From contig NZ_CP059569.1 of assembly GCF_014054985.1 (NCBI RefSeq), positions 1,984,001 through 2,048,000 of the forward strand: a DNA stretch of 64,000 nt, given 5' to 3'. Made by a program: the position numbers and the translations under genes. The notes under the pieces are model-generated. The model worked only from the letters and a program-made list of their open reading frames with translations. It did no database searches and was not told where the DNA came from. Numbering within the stretch: position 1 is the stretch's first letter; the number at the start of each line of letters is the position of its first letter. Positions 36,072 through 44,469 of the stretch are shown piece after piece. Origin of the DNA: Kingella oralis (GTDB lineage Bacteria > Pseudomonadota > Gammaproteobacteria > Burkholderiales > Neisseriaceae).

Positions 36072-37327
36072 TATCTATCTACCTCTCCGAATACGATGTC
36101 TTGCGTGCCGATAATGGCGACCACGTCGGCAAGCATATGCCCGCGCGCCATTTCGTCCATGCCTTGCAAGTGGGCAAAACCGGGGGCGCGGATTTTCAGG
36201 CGGTAGGGCTTGTTTGCGCCATCTGAAATGATGTACACGCCAAATTCGCCTTTGGGGTGTTCAATCGCGGTGTAGGTTTCGCCCTCGGGAACGTGCATGC
36301 CCTCGGTGAACAATTTGAAATGGTGGATTAAGTCTTCCATGCCCATTTTCATTTCAGTTCGCTTGGGCGGCGCGACTTTGTGGTTATCGGTAATCACGGG
36401 CAGATTAGGATTGGCGCGCAACCAGTCGGCGCATTGTTTGATGATGCGAACCGATTGACGCATTTCCGCCATGCGGCAGAGATAGCGGTCGTAGCAATCG
36501 CCGTTCACGCCTACGGGAATATCAAAATCCATTTCGTGATACATTTCATAGGGTTGCTTTTTGCGCACATCCCATTCCACACCCGAGCCGCGCAGCATCA
36601 CGCCGGTAAAGCCTTTTTGCAAAGCGCGTTCGGGCGACACCACGCCGATGCCTACTGTCCGCTGCTTCCAAATGCGGTTGTCGGTGAGCAGCGTTTCCAG
36701 CGTGTCTATGTTTTTGGGGAAACGTTCGCAAAATGCGTCAATAAAATCCAGCATACTGCCTTCGCGCGAGGCGTTGAGTTCTTTCAACACTTTTGCGCTG
36801 CGGTATTTGCTGGCCTCGTATTTGGGCATAAAGTCTGGCAAATCGCGATACACGCCGCCCACGCGGAAATACGCGGCGTGCATGCGCGCGCCTGATACGG
36901 CTTCGTATAAATCCATCAATTCTTCGCGGTCGCGGAACGCATACAAAATCGCCGTCATCGCGCCAATATCCAATGCATGCGAACCCACGCCCATCAAATG
37001 ATTCAAGATACGCGTTACTTCGGCAAACATGGTACGGATGTATTTGGCGCGGATGGGCACTTCTATACCCAGTAATTTCTCAATCGCCAAGCAATAGGCT
37101 TGCTCGTTGCACATCATGGAAACGTAGTCTAGCCTATCCATATAAGGCAGCGCTTGCAGATAGGTTTTGGTTTCAGCCAGCTTTTCTGTACCACGGTGCA
37201 GCAAGCCGATATGCGGGTCGGCGCGAACGATGGTTTCGCCTTCCAGCTCCAAAATCATGCGGAGTACGCCGTGGGCGGCGGGGTGTTGCGGCCCGAAGTT
37301 GATGGTGTAGTTTCTTAATTTAGCCAC
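36071..37327 (-). CDS. nuoD: NuoD, complex I 49-kDa-type subunit D
   Basis: A 418-residue subunit that forms the quinone pocket with NuoB. Seen: NYTINFGPQHPAAHGVLRM at the N-terminus, HIGLLHRGTEKLAE, YVSMMCNEQAY and RIRAPGFAHLQ. I chose a GTG start at 37327 (VAKLRNYTINFG): it follows GGAGA at a good distance, overlaps the end of nuoC and gives the usual family length. An ATG at 37366 in the same frame would add 13 residues inside nuoC. Confidence 0.95.
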   Translation of the reverse strand: MAKLRNYTINFGPQHPAAHGVLRMILELEGETIVRADPHIGLLHRGTEKLAETKTYLQALPYMDRLDYVSMMCNEQAYCLAIEKLLGIEVPIRAKYIRTMFAEVTRILNHLMGVGSHALDIGAMTAILYAFRDREELMDLYEAVSGARMHAAYFRVGGVYRDLPDFMPKYEASKYRSAKVLKELNASREGSMLDFIDAFCERFPKNIDTLETLLTDNRIWKQRTVGIGVVSPERALQKGFTGVMLRGSGVEWDVRKKQPYEMYHEMDFDIPVGVNGDCYDRYLCRMAEMRQSVRIIKQCADWLRANPNLPVITDNHKVAPPKRTEMKMGMEDLIHHFKLFTEGMHVPEGETYTAIEHPKGEFGVYIISDGANKPYRLKIRAPGFAHLQGMDEMARGHMLADVVAIIGTQDIVFGEVDR

Positions 37328-37907
37328 CGTAGGTCTCCTCACGAACAACGCGCGGGGTAATTTCACGCGGCTCTATGGTTACAGGCTGGTAAATAACGCG
37401 TTTTTCGGCTTCGTCGTAGCGCATTTCCACATAGCCCGACACAGGGAAATCCTTGCGGAAGGGGTGTCCCACAAAGCCATAGTCGGTCAAAATACGGCGC
37501 AAATCGGGATGTTCGTTGAAAATAATGCCGTACATATCAAACGCTTCACGCTCATACCAATCCGCGCTGTTATACAGCGACACAACCGATGGCACGATGG
37601 GCATATCGTCATCATCCGCCCACACACGCACGCGAATGCGTTGGTTGTTCTTGATGGAAAGCAGTTGGCTTACGGCAGCAAAGCGCTTGCCTTGCCATGC
37701 TTGATTTTGATAGGTGCTGTAATCTACGCCACACAAATCTACCAGTTGCTCAAAGTGCAAGTCGTCGTGATCGCGCAGGGTTTGCATCAAGGAAAGATAG
37801 TTTTTAGGCTGGCATTCAAGGGTTATTTCGCCGTATGCCAAGATGATGTTGCTGGCTTTGTCGCCCAACAGGGTCGCGCAGGCAGCCTGTAAATCGGTAA
37901 CGTGCAT
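37320..37907 (-). CDS. nuoC: NuoC, complex I subunit C
   Basis: A 195-residue peripheral subunit of the 30-kDa type, separate from NuoD as is usual outside enterics. Seen: HFEQLVDLCGVDYSTY, WYEREAFDMYGIIFNEHPDLRRILTDYGFVGHPFRKDFP, the family signature. Ends overlapping the nuoD GTG start by 8 bases. Confidence 0.96.
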   Translation of the reverse strand: MHVTDLQAACATLLGDKASNIILAYGEITLECQPKNYLSLMQTLRDHDDLHFEQLVDLCGVDYSTYQNQAWQGKRFAAVSQLLSIKNNQRIRVRVWADDDDMPIVPSVVSLYNSADWYEREAFDMYGIIFNEHPDLRRILTDYGFVGHPFRKDFPVSGYVEMRYDEAEKRVIYQPVTIEPREITPRVVREETYGG

Positions 37908-37916
37908 TTTCGCTCC

Positions 37917-38396
37917 TTATGCGCGGGCGATGGTGTAGGTGCGTTTGATTTTGCCTTGCAGCTGGATTAAGCCGTAAAGCAAGGCTTCTGCTGTTGGCGG
38001 GCAACCGGGCACATAAACATCAACGGGCACAACGCGGTCTGCGCCACGCACCACAGAATATGAATAATGATAATAGCCGCCACCATTGGCGCACGATCCC
38101 ATAGACAACACCCAACGCGGCTCTGCCATTTGGTCGTAAACGCGGCGCAGGGCGGGCGCCATTTTGTTGGTGAGCGTGCCGGCCACAATCATCAAATCGG
38201 CCTGACGGGGCGACGGGCGGAAGATAATGCCGAAACGGTCAAGGTCGTAGCGCGCCATGCCGGCGTGCATCATTTCTACGGCGCAGCACGCCAGCCCGAA
38301 GGTTACCGGCCACAGCGAGCCTGTGCGTACATAGTTCAACACCGTATCCGCGCTGGCGGTTACGAAGCCTTTATTTAAAACGCCTTCTATTCCCAT
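37917..38396 (-). CDS. nuoB: NuoB, complex I subunit B (cluster N2)
   Basis: A 159-residue subunit that holds the terminal [4Fe-4S] cluster N2. Ligands are in GLACCAVEMM (two adjacent Cys), GSCANGGGYYHYSYSVVRG and VPGCPPTAEALLYG. The start at 38396 (MGIEGVLNKGFV) overlaps the 3' end of nuoA by 10 bases; longer forms would read through nuoA. Confidence 0.96.
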   Translation of the reverse strand: MGIEGVLNKGFVTASADTVLNYVRTGSLWPVTFGLACCAVEMMHAGMARYDLDRFGIIFRPSPRQADLMIVAGTLTNKMAPALRRVYDQMAEPRWVLSMGSCANGGGYYHYSYSVVRGADRVVPVDVYVPGCPPTAEALLYGLIQLQGKIKRTYTIARA

Positions 38397-38755
38397 TCCA
38401 GCGCACCTTTTTTCCATTCGTAAACAAAGCCCACTGTGAGCACCACAATGAACACCAGCATAGACCAAAATGCGTATGCGCCTGTGCTGTGCATCAGGTC
38501 TTTATAGACCACCGCCCACGGCACCATAAAGGCGACTTCTAGGTCAAACAAAATAAATAAAATGGCGACAAGGTAATAGCGCACGTCAAATTTCATACGG
38601 GCGTTTTCAAAGGCTTCAAAGCCGCATTCGAAGGGTGCGTCTTTTTCGGCGTAGTGGCGTTTGGGCCCGAGCAGCGTGCCCAGCCCGATGAATACAATGC
38701 CTGCGATGATGCCGATGATGGCAAAAATGAGTATGGGGAAATAGTTGGCTAACAT
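38387..38755 (-). CDS. nuoA: NuoA, complex I membrane subunit A
   Basis: First gene of the operon: 122 residues, three membrane helices, with the conserved acidic loop YAEKDAPFECGFEAF and RYYLVAILFILFDLEVAFMVPWA. Starts MLANYFPILIFAIIG. Confidence 0.96.
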   Translation of the reverse strand: MLANYFPILIFAIIGIIAGIVFIGLGTLLGPKRHYAEKDAPFECGFEAFENARMKFDVRYYLVAILFILFDLEVAFMVPWAVVYKDLMHSTGAYAFWSMLVFIVVLTVGFVYEWKKGALEWE

Positions 38756-38794
38756 AGCGAGACCTTAATATTCCGCAATTAAAAATAGGCGGGC

Positions 38795-38823
38795 ATTTTA
38801 ACGAATTTTGATGTTGTTTAAAA
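38795..38823 (-). promoter_or_regulatory. Possible nuo operon promoter
   Basis: On the minus strand TTTAAA (38818-38823) and TAAAAT (38795-38800) are 17 bases apart, about 40 bases before nuoA, inside an A/T-rich stretch (38760-38920). The match is modest. The remainder of the 326-bp gap has a DUS pair (38963-39006) and a terminator. Confidence 0.4.
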
Positions 38824-39032
38824 GTTGTAAACGAGGGGAATGTTTGTAAAAATTCCATGTTTTCAATATGTTTTTGAGAGTCATTCTTGTTTGCGATGGT
38901 TTTTTGTAAAGTTATTTAAAGCGGGAAGCTGATGGTGTATTTGGGGGATGGATGATTGGTGCTGAGGCAGCCTGAAAATGGGTAAACCGTGTTTTCAGGC
39001 TGCCTTATTGTTTGTCCGATGCGATGCAATAA

Positions 39033-39058
39033 AAAAGGAACGTTGGGTAACGTTCCTT
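39033..39058 (-). terminator. Rho-independent terminator of the GFA gene
   Basis: Stem AAGGAACGTT/AACGTTCCTT (10 bp) with loop GGGT; on the minus strand it is followed by a run of six T. It lies about 25 bases past the stop of the gene at 39082. Confidence 0.85.
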
Positions 39059-39081
39059 GGGGTTTGCGTTTTCAGGCTGCC

Positions 39082-39498
39082 TTACTCCGCTGCGCCCACC
39101 ATTTCTAAAAACTGCTGCTCCGTGAGCTTAACGGTGTCGTCTGCCAAGTGGTAATACGGAGCTTGGCAATCGGTAAACATTTGCAGCGTGAGGGCAAAAT
39201 CGGCGTTATCGGCAAACAAGCCTGCGTTCACATACCATGCTTCGTCCATACCGCTTTCGGGCAGCAGGTGGAAATAAAGCTGCGTGCCGCATTGTTTGCA
39301 AAAGGTGCGCTCCGCCCAGTCGGATGAGCGATAGCTGCCGATGTGTTCGCTGCCACTGATATGCGGTTTGCCCTCGGCGGTTAATACAAATGATGCGCCA
39401 CCCGCGCGTTGGCGGCATTTGCCGCAATGACAGGCGTGGACTTGGTGGTTGTGGCTGACTTCAAGGGTTACGCAGCCGCATTGGCATTGTGCTTGCAT
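39082..39498 (-). CDS. GFA/CENP-V-domain protein
   Basis: A 138-residue zinc-binding protein of the glutathione-dependent formaldehyde-activating (GFA) family. Zinc ligands: CQCGCV, CHCGKCRQRAG and FCKQCGTQL. The family is large and most members have no proven formaldehyde role. Single gene with its own terminator; TTGTGC-like upstream sequence is weak. Confidence 0.88.
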   Translation of the reverse strand: MQAQCQCGCVTLEVSHNHQVHACHCGKCRQRAGGASFVLTAEGKPHISGSEHIGSYRSSDWAERTFCKQCGTQLYFHLLPESGMDEAWYVNAGLFADNADFALTLQMFTDCQAPYYHLADDTVKLTEQQFLEMVGAAE

Positions 39499-39555
39499 GG
39501 TTTGCTTCTTTCTTGGTGATGCGTAAATCGTTTTAATTTTGCTGAAACAGCGTTT

Positions 39556-39975
39556 TCAGGCTGCCTTATGGGCGGCGTTGGCTTGGGCTTTTTTAACGTC
39601 TTCCACAAAACCCATATCGTTGATGCGGATATGGCGGAACAGCCAGCCTTCCAGCAGTTGCAGCATATCTTGGGCAACGTCTTCGCCTGCATCAAAGCGT
39701 TTTTGAAATTCCAGCACTTTGTTGACAAAGTTCAGATGCACTTTTTTGTGTTGCTCAACCAAGCGATAGTGCGCGTCTTCTAGCATACGTTCTTCGTAGG
39801 CGAAGTGGTCGGCGGTGTAGAAAATCAGCTCTTCCAGCACTTTGCCCACTTCTTCGCGGTCGCCCTTTTCTTGGTCGGCATACAGTTGGTCTAGGCATTC
39901 GACGAGATGGCGGTGTTGTTCGTCGATGTCGGGGAAGCCTGTTTCAAGGTCGTGCGTCCAGTAAACGTATGCCAT
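39556..39975 (-). CDS. Bacteriohemerythrin
   Basis: A 139-residue four-helix-bundle protein with a di-iron oxygen-binding site. Ligands: H9 (YWTHDLETG), HLVE in DEQHRHLVECLD, HFAYEE in YTADHFAYEERML, EQHKKVH and the C-terminal HIRIND. All the family positions are filled. Proposed roles are oxygen storage, sensing or delivery to oxidases. It is next to a second bacteriohemerythrin gene (37 bp away), so probably co-transcribed. Confidence 0.92.
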   Translation of the reverse strand: MAYVYWTHDLETGFPDIDEQHRHLVECLDQLYADQEKGDREEVGKVLEELIFYTADHFAYEERMLEDAHYRLVEQHKKVHLNFVNKVLEFQKRFDAGEDVAQDMLQLLEGWLFRHIRINDMGFVEDVKKAQANAAHKAA

Positions 39976-40012
39976 GGTTGTGTCCTTTTTTTGTTAGCGG
40001 GGGTTAGAATTT

Positions 40013-40729
40013 TTAGAATTTCCAGTTGCCGCTTGCCCAGCCTCTCGGTTCGTCGTCTTCGGGTTCTTTGTTTTGTGGTTGGGTGGCGGGCTGGGGGGTG
40101 GGTTTGTTTTGCGGCGCGGGGGCAGGTTTGGGAGCGGGCGCGGGTTTGGGTTCTGCTTTGGGCTGCGCGGGGGCGGCTTGCGCTTGTGGCGCGGGGCGCG
40201 GGGCGGGCTTGGGCTGCACGGGCTGTGGCGCAGGTTTGGGTTGAGGTTCTGGTTCGGCGACTTCGCCATACTCTTGCATTTGCGCGGCGCGGGCGGCGAC
40301 AAGGTTTTCGTGCATGGCTTGGTACACGCCTGATTCGTTTACGCTGTTGGTGTAGCCTTTGTCGTTGATGCGGATGTGGCGGAACAGCCAGCCATCTAGG
40401 CTGTCAATCAGCAGCACGGCGATGTCGTCGGTGGTTTCCATGGTTTGCAGTTTTTCATGCAAATTCATCAGTTTGTCAATGAAGTTTTTGTGCACGCGGC
40501 GATGGGGTTCCAGCAGGGGGTATTTGGCTTGTTCCATCAGCGCTTCTTCGTATTGGAAGTGCGCAAGGGTGCTGTTAATCAGGTCAAACAATACGATTGA
40601 CATGCGGTCTTTGTCTTTGGCGTTCGCCGCTTCATAGAAGTCGTTGATATGATGCAGCATTTGTTTATGCTGCTCATCAATATCGGGGATGCCTGTGTTT
40701 AAATCGGGGGTCCATTCTACGATTGTCAT
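40013..40729 (-). CDS. Bacteriohemerythrin with long Pro/Ala/Lys-rich tail
   Basis: Residues 1-135 form a hemerythrin bundle like its neighbour: EWTPDLNTGIPDIDEQHKQMLHHI, AHFQYEEALMEQ, EPHRRVHKNF and LFRHIRINDKGY. Residues about 150-225 are a flexible tail of PKPAP-type repeats, closing with acidic EPEDDEPRGWASGNWKF. N-terminal aromatic here is a Trp (VEWTPD). Such a tail is not usual in this family; it resembles the periplasm-spanning linkers of TonB-type proteins but here is C-terminal and has no membrane anchor. First gene of the pair, with a DNA context free of uptake sequences. Confidence 0.88.
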   Translation of the reverse strand: MTIVEWTPDLNTGIPDIDEQHKQMLHHINDFYEAANAKDKDRMSIVLFDLINSTLAHFQYEEALMEQAKYPLLEPHRRVHKNFIDKLMNLHEKLQTMETTDDIAVLLIDSLDGWLFRHIRINDKGYTNSVNESGVYQAMHENLVAARAAQMQEYGEVAEPEPQPKPAPQPVQPKPAPRPAPQAQAAPAQPKAEPKPAPAPKPAPAPQNKPTPQPATQPQNKEPEDDEPRGWASGNWKF

Positions 40730-40973
40730 GTGCGGTTTTCCTTATCCTTTTTGTTTGGTGTGTGGCTGTGTGAATTAAACGGTTATTATAAACGTAGACA
40801 GTAAAGCTTTGTTAATGATTTACGCGGGCTGCGCCGAGTGTGTTGCGTTGCAAACATAAGCTAAGGCAGCCTGAAAATGCCCAAGTGCTATAATCCGCAT
40901 CTTTACAAAAACACACATTAACGGCAGCCTGAAAACCTACCGCCCCGTTTTCAGGCTGCCGCACGGAATACTT

Positions 40974-42983
40974 ATGATTGCCCCCAAAGACCACACCCTA
41001 TCCGAATTTCTCGCCGAGCAGGTCGCCCGACACAATGCGTTCAACCTGCTGCAAGGCTTGGCGATTTGGCTGCGCCAGCGCAAAGGCAAGCGCGCCCAAG
41101 AGCGCATCCATCTGCTTATCACCACCTTGCAGCAAGACCCCGAGCTGTGCGCCAAAACCGCCGAGCTGCTGGCAAAATGGCTGGGCAGCTTGCGGCTTTA
41201 TCCCCTGCTGATTAGCGCGGGGATTTTCTCGCGCAAAGGCTTTCGCGACGAACTCATCGCGCGGCTGTATGAACATTTCAACCCTGCCTACAAAGACCCC
41301 AACGACTTGCGCGATGTGTTCGCCCTGCTGCTGGTAAACGAGCGCGATGCCCGCTGGCTGCGCGAAGTGCCCGAGCAAACATGGCTGCAATTATTCCACC
41401 TGATTTGGCAAAAAACGCCCGCCCACCAGCTAGACACGCTGCGCCGCTATGTGCGCTGGGAGGGCTTTCACGCCATTGAAATGCTGTCGATTTGGATTGC
41501 CGCCGAAGCGCTGGAACCCGATTTGGTGCGGCTAGACCCCAAGCTGTTAGACCGCGATTCGGCATTTGTCGCCTTCAAGCGCGAAACCCACGCTTGGCTA
41601 GCGGCGCACGTTCAACACCAAGCCTTTGACGACAGCCATTTGCAAGTGATGCTGCAACAATGCCGCGACAAAGTAGAAAAACTGCGCAAACTCGGCACCG
41701 GCTCGGGCGCGGGCGCGTCTATGGACGTGGCGCATCTGCTGGAACGGCTAGACCAAACATTTAACCGCATCGTACTGCTGCTGACCACGTTTGCAGACGA
41801 AAAACCCAAGCTCGCCAACCTATTGCATTTAACAGGCATCCTCGCCTGCGCCACCGCCGAGCAACAAAGCGTGTCGCGCCTGTGGAAACGCAGCGTGGGC
41901 ATGCTCGCCCGCAGCATCACACAAAACACCAGCGACCACGGCGAGCATTACATCACGCGCAGCAAAAAAGAATACATGGGCATGGTGCGCTCCGCAGCGG
42001 GCGGTGGCGTATTGATTGCGCTGATGGCGTTGTTCAAAATTGTGTATGTGGGGCGGCACATCACCAACCCGTTTGCCTACGGCGTTGCCGCAGGGCTGAA
42101 CTACGGCTTGGGCTTCGCGCTGATATTTATCTTGCACTTCACCGTTGCCACCAAACAGCCCGCCATGACCGCCTCGCGCTTTGCCGCCGCCGTGGAACGC
42201 AGCGAATCAGGGCACGCGGTCAATCAAAAACTCGCGCAGCTGCTGATTGACGTGGTGCGCTCGCAAGTCGCCGCTGTGGCGGGCAATGTGGTCGTTGCCA
42301 TGACACTTGCCATGCTGATTGCGCTGGTTTACCGCTTCACACAAGGCGTGCCGATACTCACCGAAGCCGAAGTCGCCTACCAAATCCATTCAGTAAACCC
42401 TTGGGGCGCAACGCTTTGGTACGCCGCCATTGCAGGCTTGTGGCTGTTTTGCTCGGGCATTATTTCGGGCTTTTTTGACAACCGCTGCGATTATCTGAAC
42501 CTGCGGATGCGCCTGCGCCAACACCCCGTGCTCAAACGTTTGCTGCCCGAAAAGCTGCGCGGCAAAGTCGCCGATTATCTCCACTCCAACTACGGCAGCC
42601 TGATGGGGAACGTGTGCTTCGGGATGCTGCTGGGCATGACGGGCTTTGTGGGGCACGCGCTGGGGCTGCCGCTGGATATTCGCCACGTTGCCTTCTCCTC
42701 TGCCAACATTGGCTACGCCGCAGTGGCGGGGCATGAGGGGCTGTGGGTGTTTATTCAGAGCGTGTTTTTCGTGTTGCTGATTGGCGTGGTGAATCTGGTG
42801 GTGAGCTTTATGCTCACCCTATGGGTGGCGCTGCGCTCGCGCGAAGCCAAGATTGACAGCTGGCTGGGTATTTTCCAATGCGCATGGCAGCAAATACGCG
42901 CGCAGCCGATGAATTTGTTTTACCCGAAAGATTTGCCCGCCGATGCGAATGAGCAGGGTCAGGCGGAGAAACATGGGCATTAG
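40974..42983 (+). CDS. gcr: Gcr-like integral membrane protein (annotated as 'site-specific recombinase' family)
   Basis: A 669-residue protein of the family named SpecificRecomb after an early neisserial annotation (Gcr). Residues 1-320 are helical and soluble; residues about 335-640 hold six to seven membrane helices (GGGVLIALMALFKIVYVG, AAGLNYGLGFALIFILHF, and others), ending in FYPKDLPADANEQGQ. I see no recombinase catalytic motif (no Ser or Tyr recombinase signature), so the family name is probably misleading. Function unknown. An uptake sequence lies directly before the start. Confidence 0.8.
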   Translation: MIAPKDHTLSEFLAEQVARHNAFNLLQGLAIWLRQRKGKRAQERIHLLITTLQQDPELCAKTAELLAKWLGSLRLYPLLISAGIFSRKGFRDELIARLYEHFNPAYKDPNDLRDVFALLLVNERDARWLREVPEQTWLQLFHLIWQKTPAHQLDTLRRYVRWEGFHAIEMLSIWIAAEALEPDLVRLDPKLLDRDSAFVAFKRETHAWLAAHVQHQAFDDSHLQVMLQQCRDKVEKLRKLGTGSGAGASMDVAHLLERLDQTFNRIVLLLTTFADEKPKLANLLHLTGILACATAEQQSVSRLWKRSVGMLARSITQNTSDHGEHYITRSKKEYMGMVRSAAGGGVLIALMALFKIVYVGRHITNPFAYGVAAGLNYGLGFALIFILHFTVATKQPAMTASRFAAAVERSESGHAVNQKLAQLLIDVVRSQVAAVAGNVVVAMTLAMLIALVYRFTQGVPILTEAEVAYQIHSVNPWGATLWYAAIAGLWLFCSGIISGFFDNRCDYLNLRMRLRQHPVLKRLLPEKLRGKVADYLHSNYGSLMGNVCFGMLLGMTGFVGHALGLPLDIRHVAFSSANIGYAAVAGHEGLWVFIQSVFFVLLIGVVNLVVSFMLTLWVALRSREAKIDSWLGIFQCAWQQIRAQPMNLFYPKDLPADANEQGQAEKHGH

Positions 42984-43009
42984 ACTGAAACCTTTGCAAA
43001 ACCTAAGTA

Positions 43010-43098
43010 GGTCGGGCATTTATGCCCGACGTTTTAGTTGTGGCGTATTTTAAGATAAATAAATCATTGTTTGTTGGGCATAAATGCCCGACCTACTA
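43010..43098. repeat. Inverted repeat AGTAGGTCGGGCAT / ATGCCCGACCTACT
   Basis: AGTAGGTCGGGCATTTATGC near 43008-43027 and its inverse GCATAAATGCCCGACCTACT at 43079-43098 bracket about 50 bases of A/T-rich DNA. Each arm is itself a near-palindrome (GTCGGGCAT...ATGCCCGAC), so the unit can fold as two hairpins. No gene inside. Confidence 0.75.
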
Positions 43099-43106
43099 AT
43101 AAACAA

Positions 43107-43149
43107 AAGGCAGCCTGAAAACACCCACTACTGTTTTCAGGCTGCCTTT
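43107..43149 (-). terminator. DUS inverted-repeat terminator
   Basis: Opposed uptake sequences 11 bases downstream of the hemerythrin-domain gene that ends at 43160. Confidence 0.6.
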
Positions 43150-43159
43150 CTATCGCGGT

Positions 43160-43630
43160 TTACTCATTCAATGCGCGAGGAAACAAAATTGTATTTTCCA
43201 GCTCAATGTGGTCGTTCAAATCGTCGGCAAAGGTTTTCAAATCGGCGTAAAGCTGTTGCCAGCTGCTGCACGCCTCGGCGGGGGCGGTAAAGTTATCCGT
43301 GGTCGCCAGCAACTGCGCCAGCGCGGCTTCGTGTTCTTCGTGTTCCATCATCATCACGCGGATGGGCATGCCCGCGTTGCGCCCCATGCCGTTTTTTATC
43401 ATCGGGAACAGCATGCGCTCTTCTTTCATCATGTGGCTGCTGAGTTCGGCTTCAATGGCTTGGATTAAATCCACCAAACCGCTGGGGAAGGTTTCGTGGC
43501 GGGCGGCGACTTTGGCGGCAAGCTGCGCGGCATCGGCAAGCTGGCGGCGGTGCGTGGCGTGGTAGCGTTCAAGCACGTGGTCAACGGTGTTGGGCAGGCT
43601 GGCGGTTTGCCAGAGGGAGAGGTCGGTCAT
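43160..43630 (-). CDS. Hemerythrin HHE-domain protein (RIC/DnrN-like, short form)
   Basis: A 156-residue di-iron protein. HATHRRQL, HETFPSGL, ELSSHMMKEERMLFPMI, MMMEHEEHE and NDHIELENTILFPRAL supply the His/Glu ligands seen in RIC/YtfE/DnrN/ScdA proteins that repair iron-sulfur clusters after nitric-oxide or oxidative stress. Those normally have an extra N-terminal domain of about 60-70 residues (ScdA-N) with Cys; it is absent here and the frame is not open far enough upstream to encode it. Function is therefore inferred only from the HHE domain. Third hemerythrin-fold gene in 4 kb. Confidence 0.85.
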   Translation of the reverse strand: MTDLSLWQTASLPNTVDHVLERYHATHRRQLADAAQLAAKVAARHETFPSGLVDLIQAIEAELSSHMMKEERMLFPMIKNGMGRNAGMPIRVMMMEHEEHEAALAQLLATTDNFTAPAEACSSWQQLYADLKTFADDLNDHIELENTILFPRALNE

Positions 43631-43771
43631 GGTGGGGTCCTTTAATGTGGTTTTGTTATGTTGGCTGCGCTGAACTGGTTTTCAGGCTGCCTCTGAAAGT
43701 TGCATATTTTAGGAAAGTTTAAAGCAAAAGGCAAAGCGGGCATGAAAAAAGGGCGTGTGGTGCGCCCTTGC

Positions 43772-43918
43772 GGTGGATGGATTTTCAGGCTGAAACCTTT
43801 GCCAAGCCTACAACCGATGGAGCGTCGGCGACCCGCCGACATCATCTTGCCCGCCCGCAAAGCCTGCCGCTTGGCAACGAGCCGCGCCGTTCCATTTTGA
43901 TTTTCAGGCTGCCTATAC
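43772..43918 (+). repeat. Interspersed repeat, family B (~140 bp), copy 1
   Basis: Starts TTTTCAGGCTGAAACCTTTG, then ACCGATGGAGCGTCGGCG with a short palindrome (GTCGGCGacCCGCCGAC), and closes with CCATTTTGATTTTCAGGCTG. Flanked by uptake sequences. It occupies most of the 332-bp gap 43631-43962, which has no gene. Confidence 0.75.
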
Positions 43919-43962
43919 TGCGCCCGCAAGACAATAGGCAGCCTGAAAACGTATGCCTTGCC

Positions 43963-44469
43963 CTATTTCGCCATTTCGTCATCCACCACGCGATACAGCG
44001 CGGCAAAATCAGGCTCGCCCACAAAGGTTTTCAGCACTTCGCCCTTTTTGTTAAGCAACACGCTGGTGGGGTAAAGCTCGGTTTTCAGGAATTTTTTGGC
44101 AACGGCTTTGTCGCCATCAAACATCACTTCAAACGGAATGCCTTGTTTGGCAACATAATTTTTCACTCCGTCTAGGCTGTCGGCGGGGTTGGACGTGGGC
44201 TCGGCGATGCCGAGAATTTGGAAATCTTTGCCCTGATAATCGTGCGCCATTTTGATGAGCTTGGGCATTTCGCTTACGCAACCGGGGCAGGTGGGAAACC
44301 AAAAGTTAATCAGGGTTACTTTGCCTTGCAGGTTAGCGTTGCTGATGGTTTGGTTGTGTAGATTGGTGAGCTGGAAGCTGGGGGCGGGGTTGGCTGGCGC
44401 GCCAAACAAGGTGAACGCGGCAAGCGCGATGATGGCGATGGCGGCCAGCGCGGCGAGGGTTTTTTTCAT
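43963..44469 (-). CDS. TlpA/ResA-like periplasmic thioredoxin
   Basis: A 168-residue membrane-anchored or secreted thiol-disulfide protein. N-terminal hydrophobic segment (ALAAIAIIALAAFTLFG), then FQLTNLHNQTISNANLQGKVTLINFWFPTCPGCVSEMP with the redox pair CPGC, and the cis-Pro segment ELYPTSVLLNKKGEV. The active-site dipeptide is Pro-Gly rather than the Gly-Pro of thioredoxin. Likely reduces periplasmic disulfides, for example in cytochrome c assembly. Its start overlaps the thioesterase stop by 4 bases. Confidence 0.9.
   Translation of the reverse strand: MKKTLAALAAIAIIALAAFTLFGAPANPAPSFQLTNLHNQTISNANLQGKVTLINFWFPTCPGCVSEMPKLIKMAHDYQGKDFQILGIAEPTSNPADSLDGVKNYVAKQGIPFEVMFDGDKAVAKKFLKTELYPTSVLLNKKGEVLKTFVGEPDFAALYRVVDDEMAK

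Noticed and set aside
40974..42983. A genuine site-specific recombinase, as the family name suggests
   Set aside because: No serine- or tyrosine-recombinase residues are visible and the C-terminal half is polytopic membrane protein.
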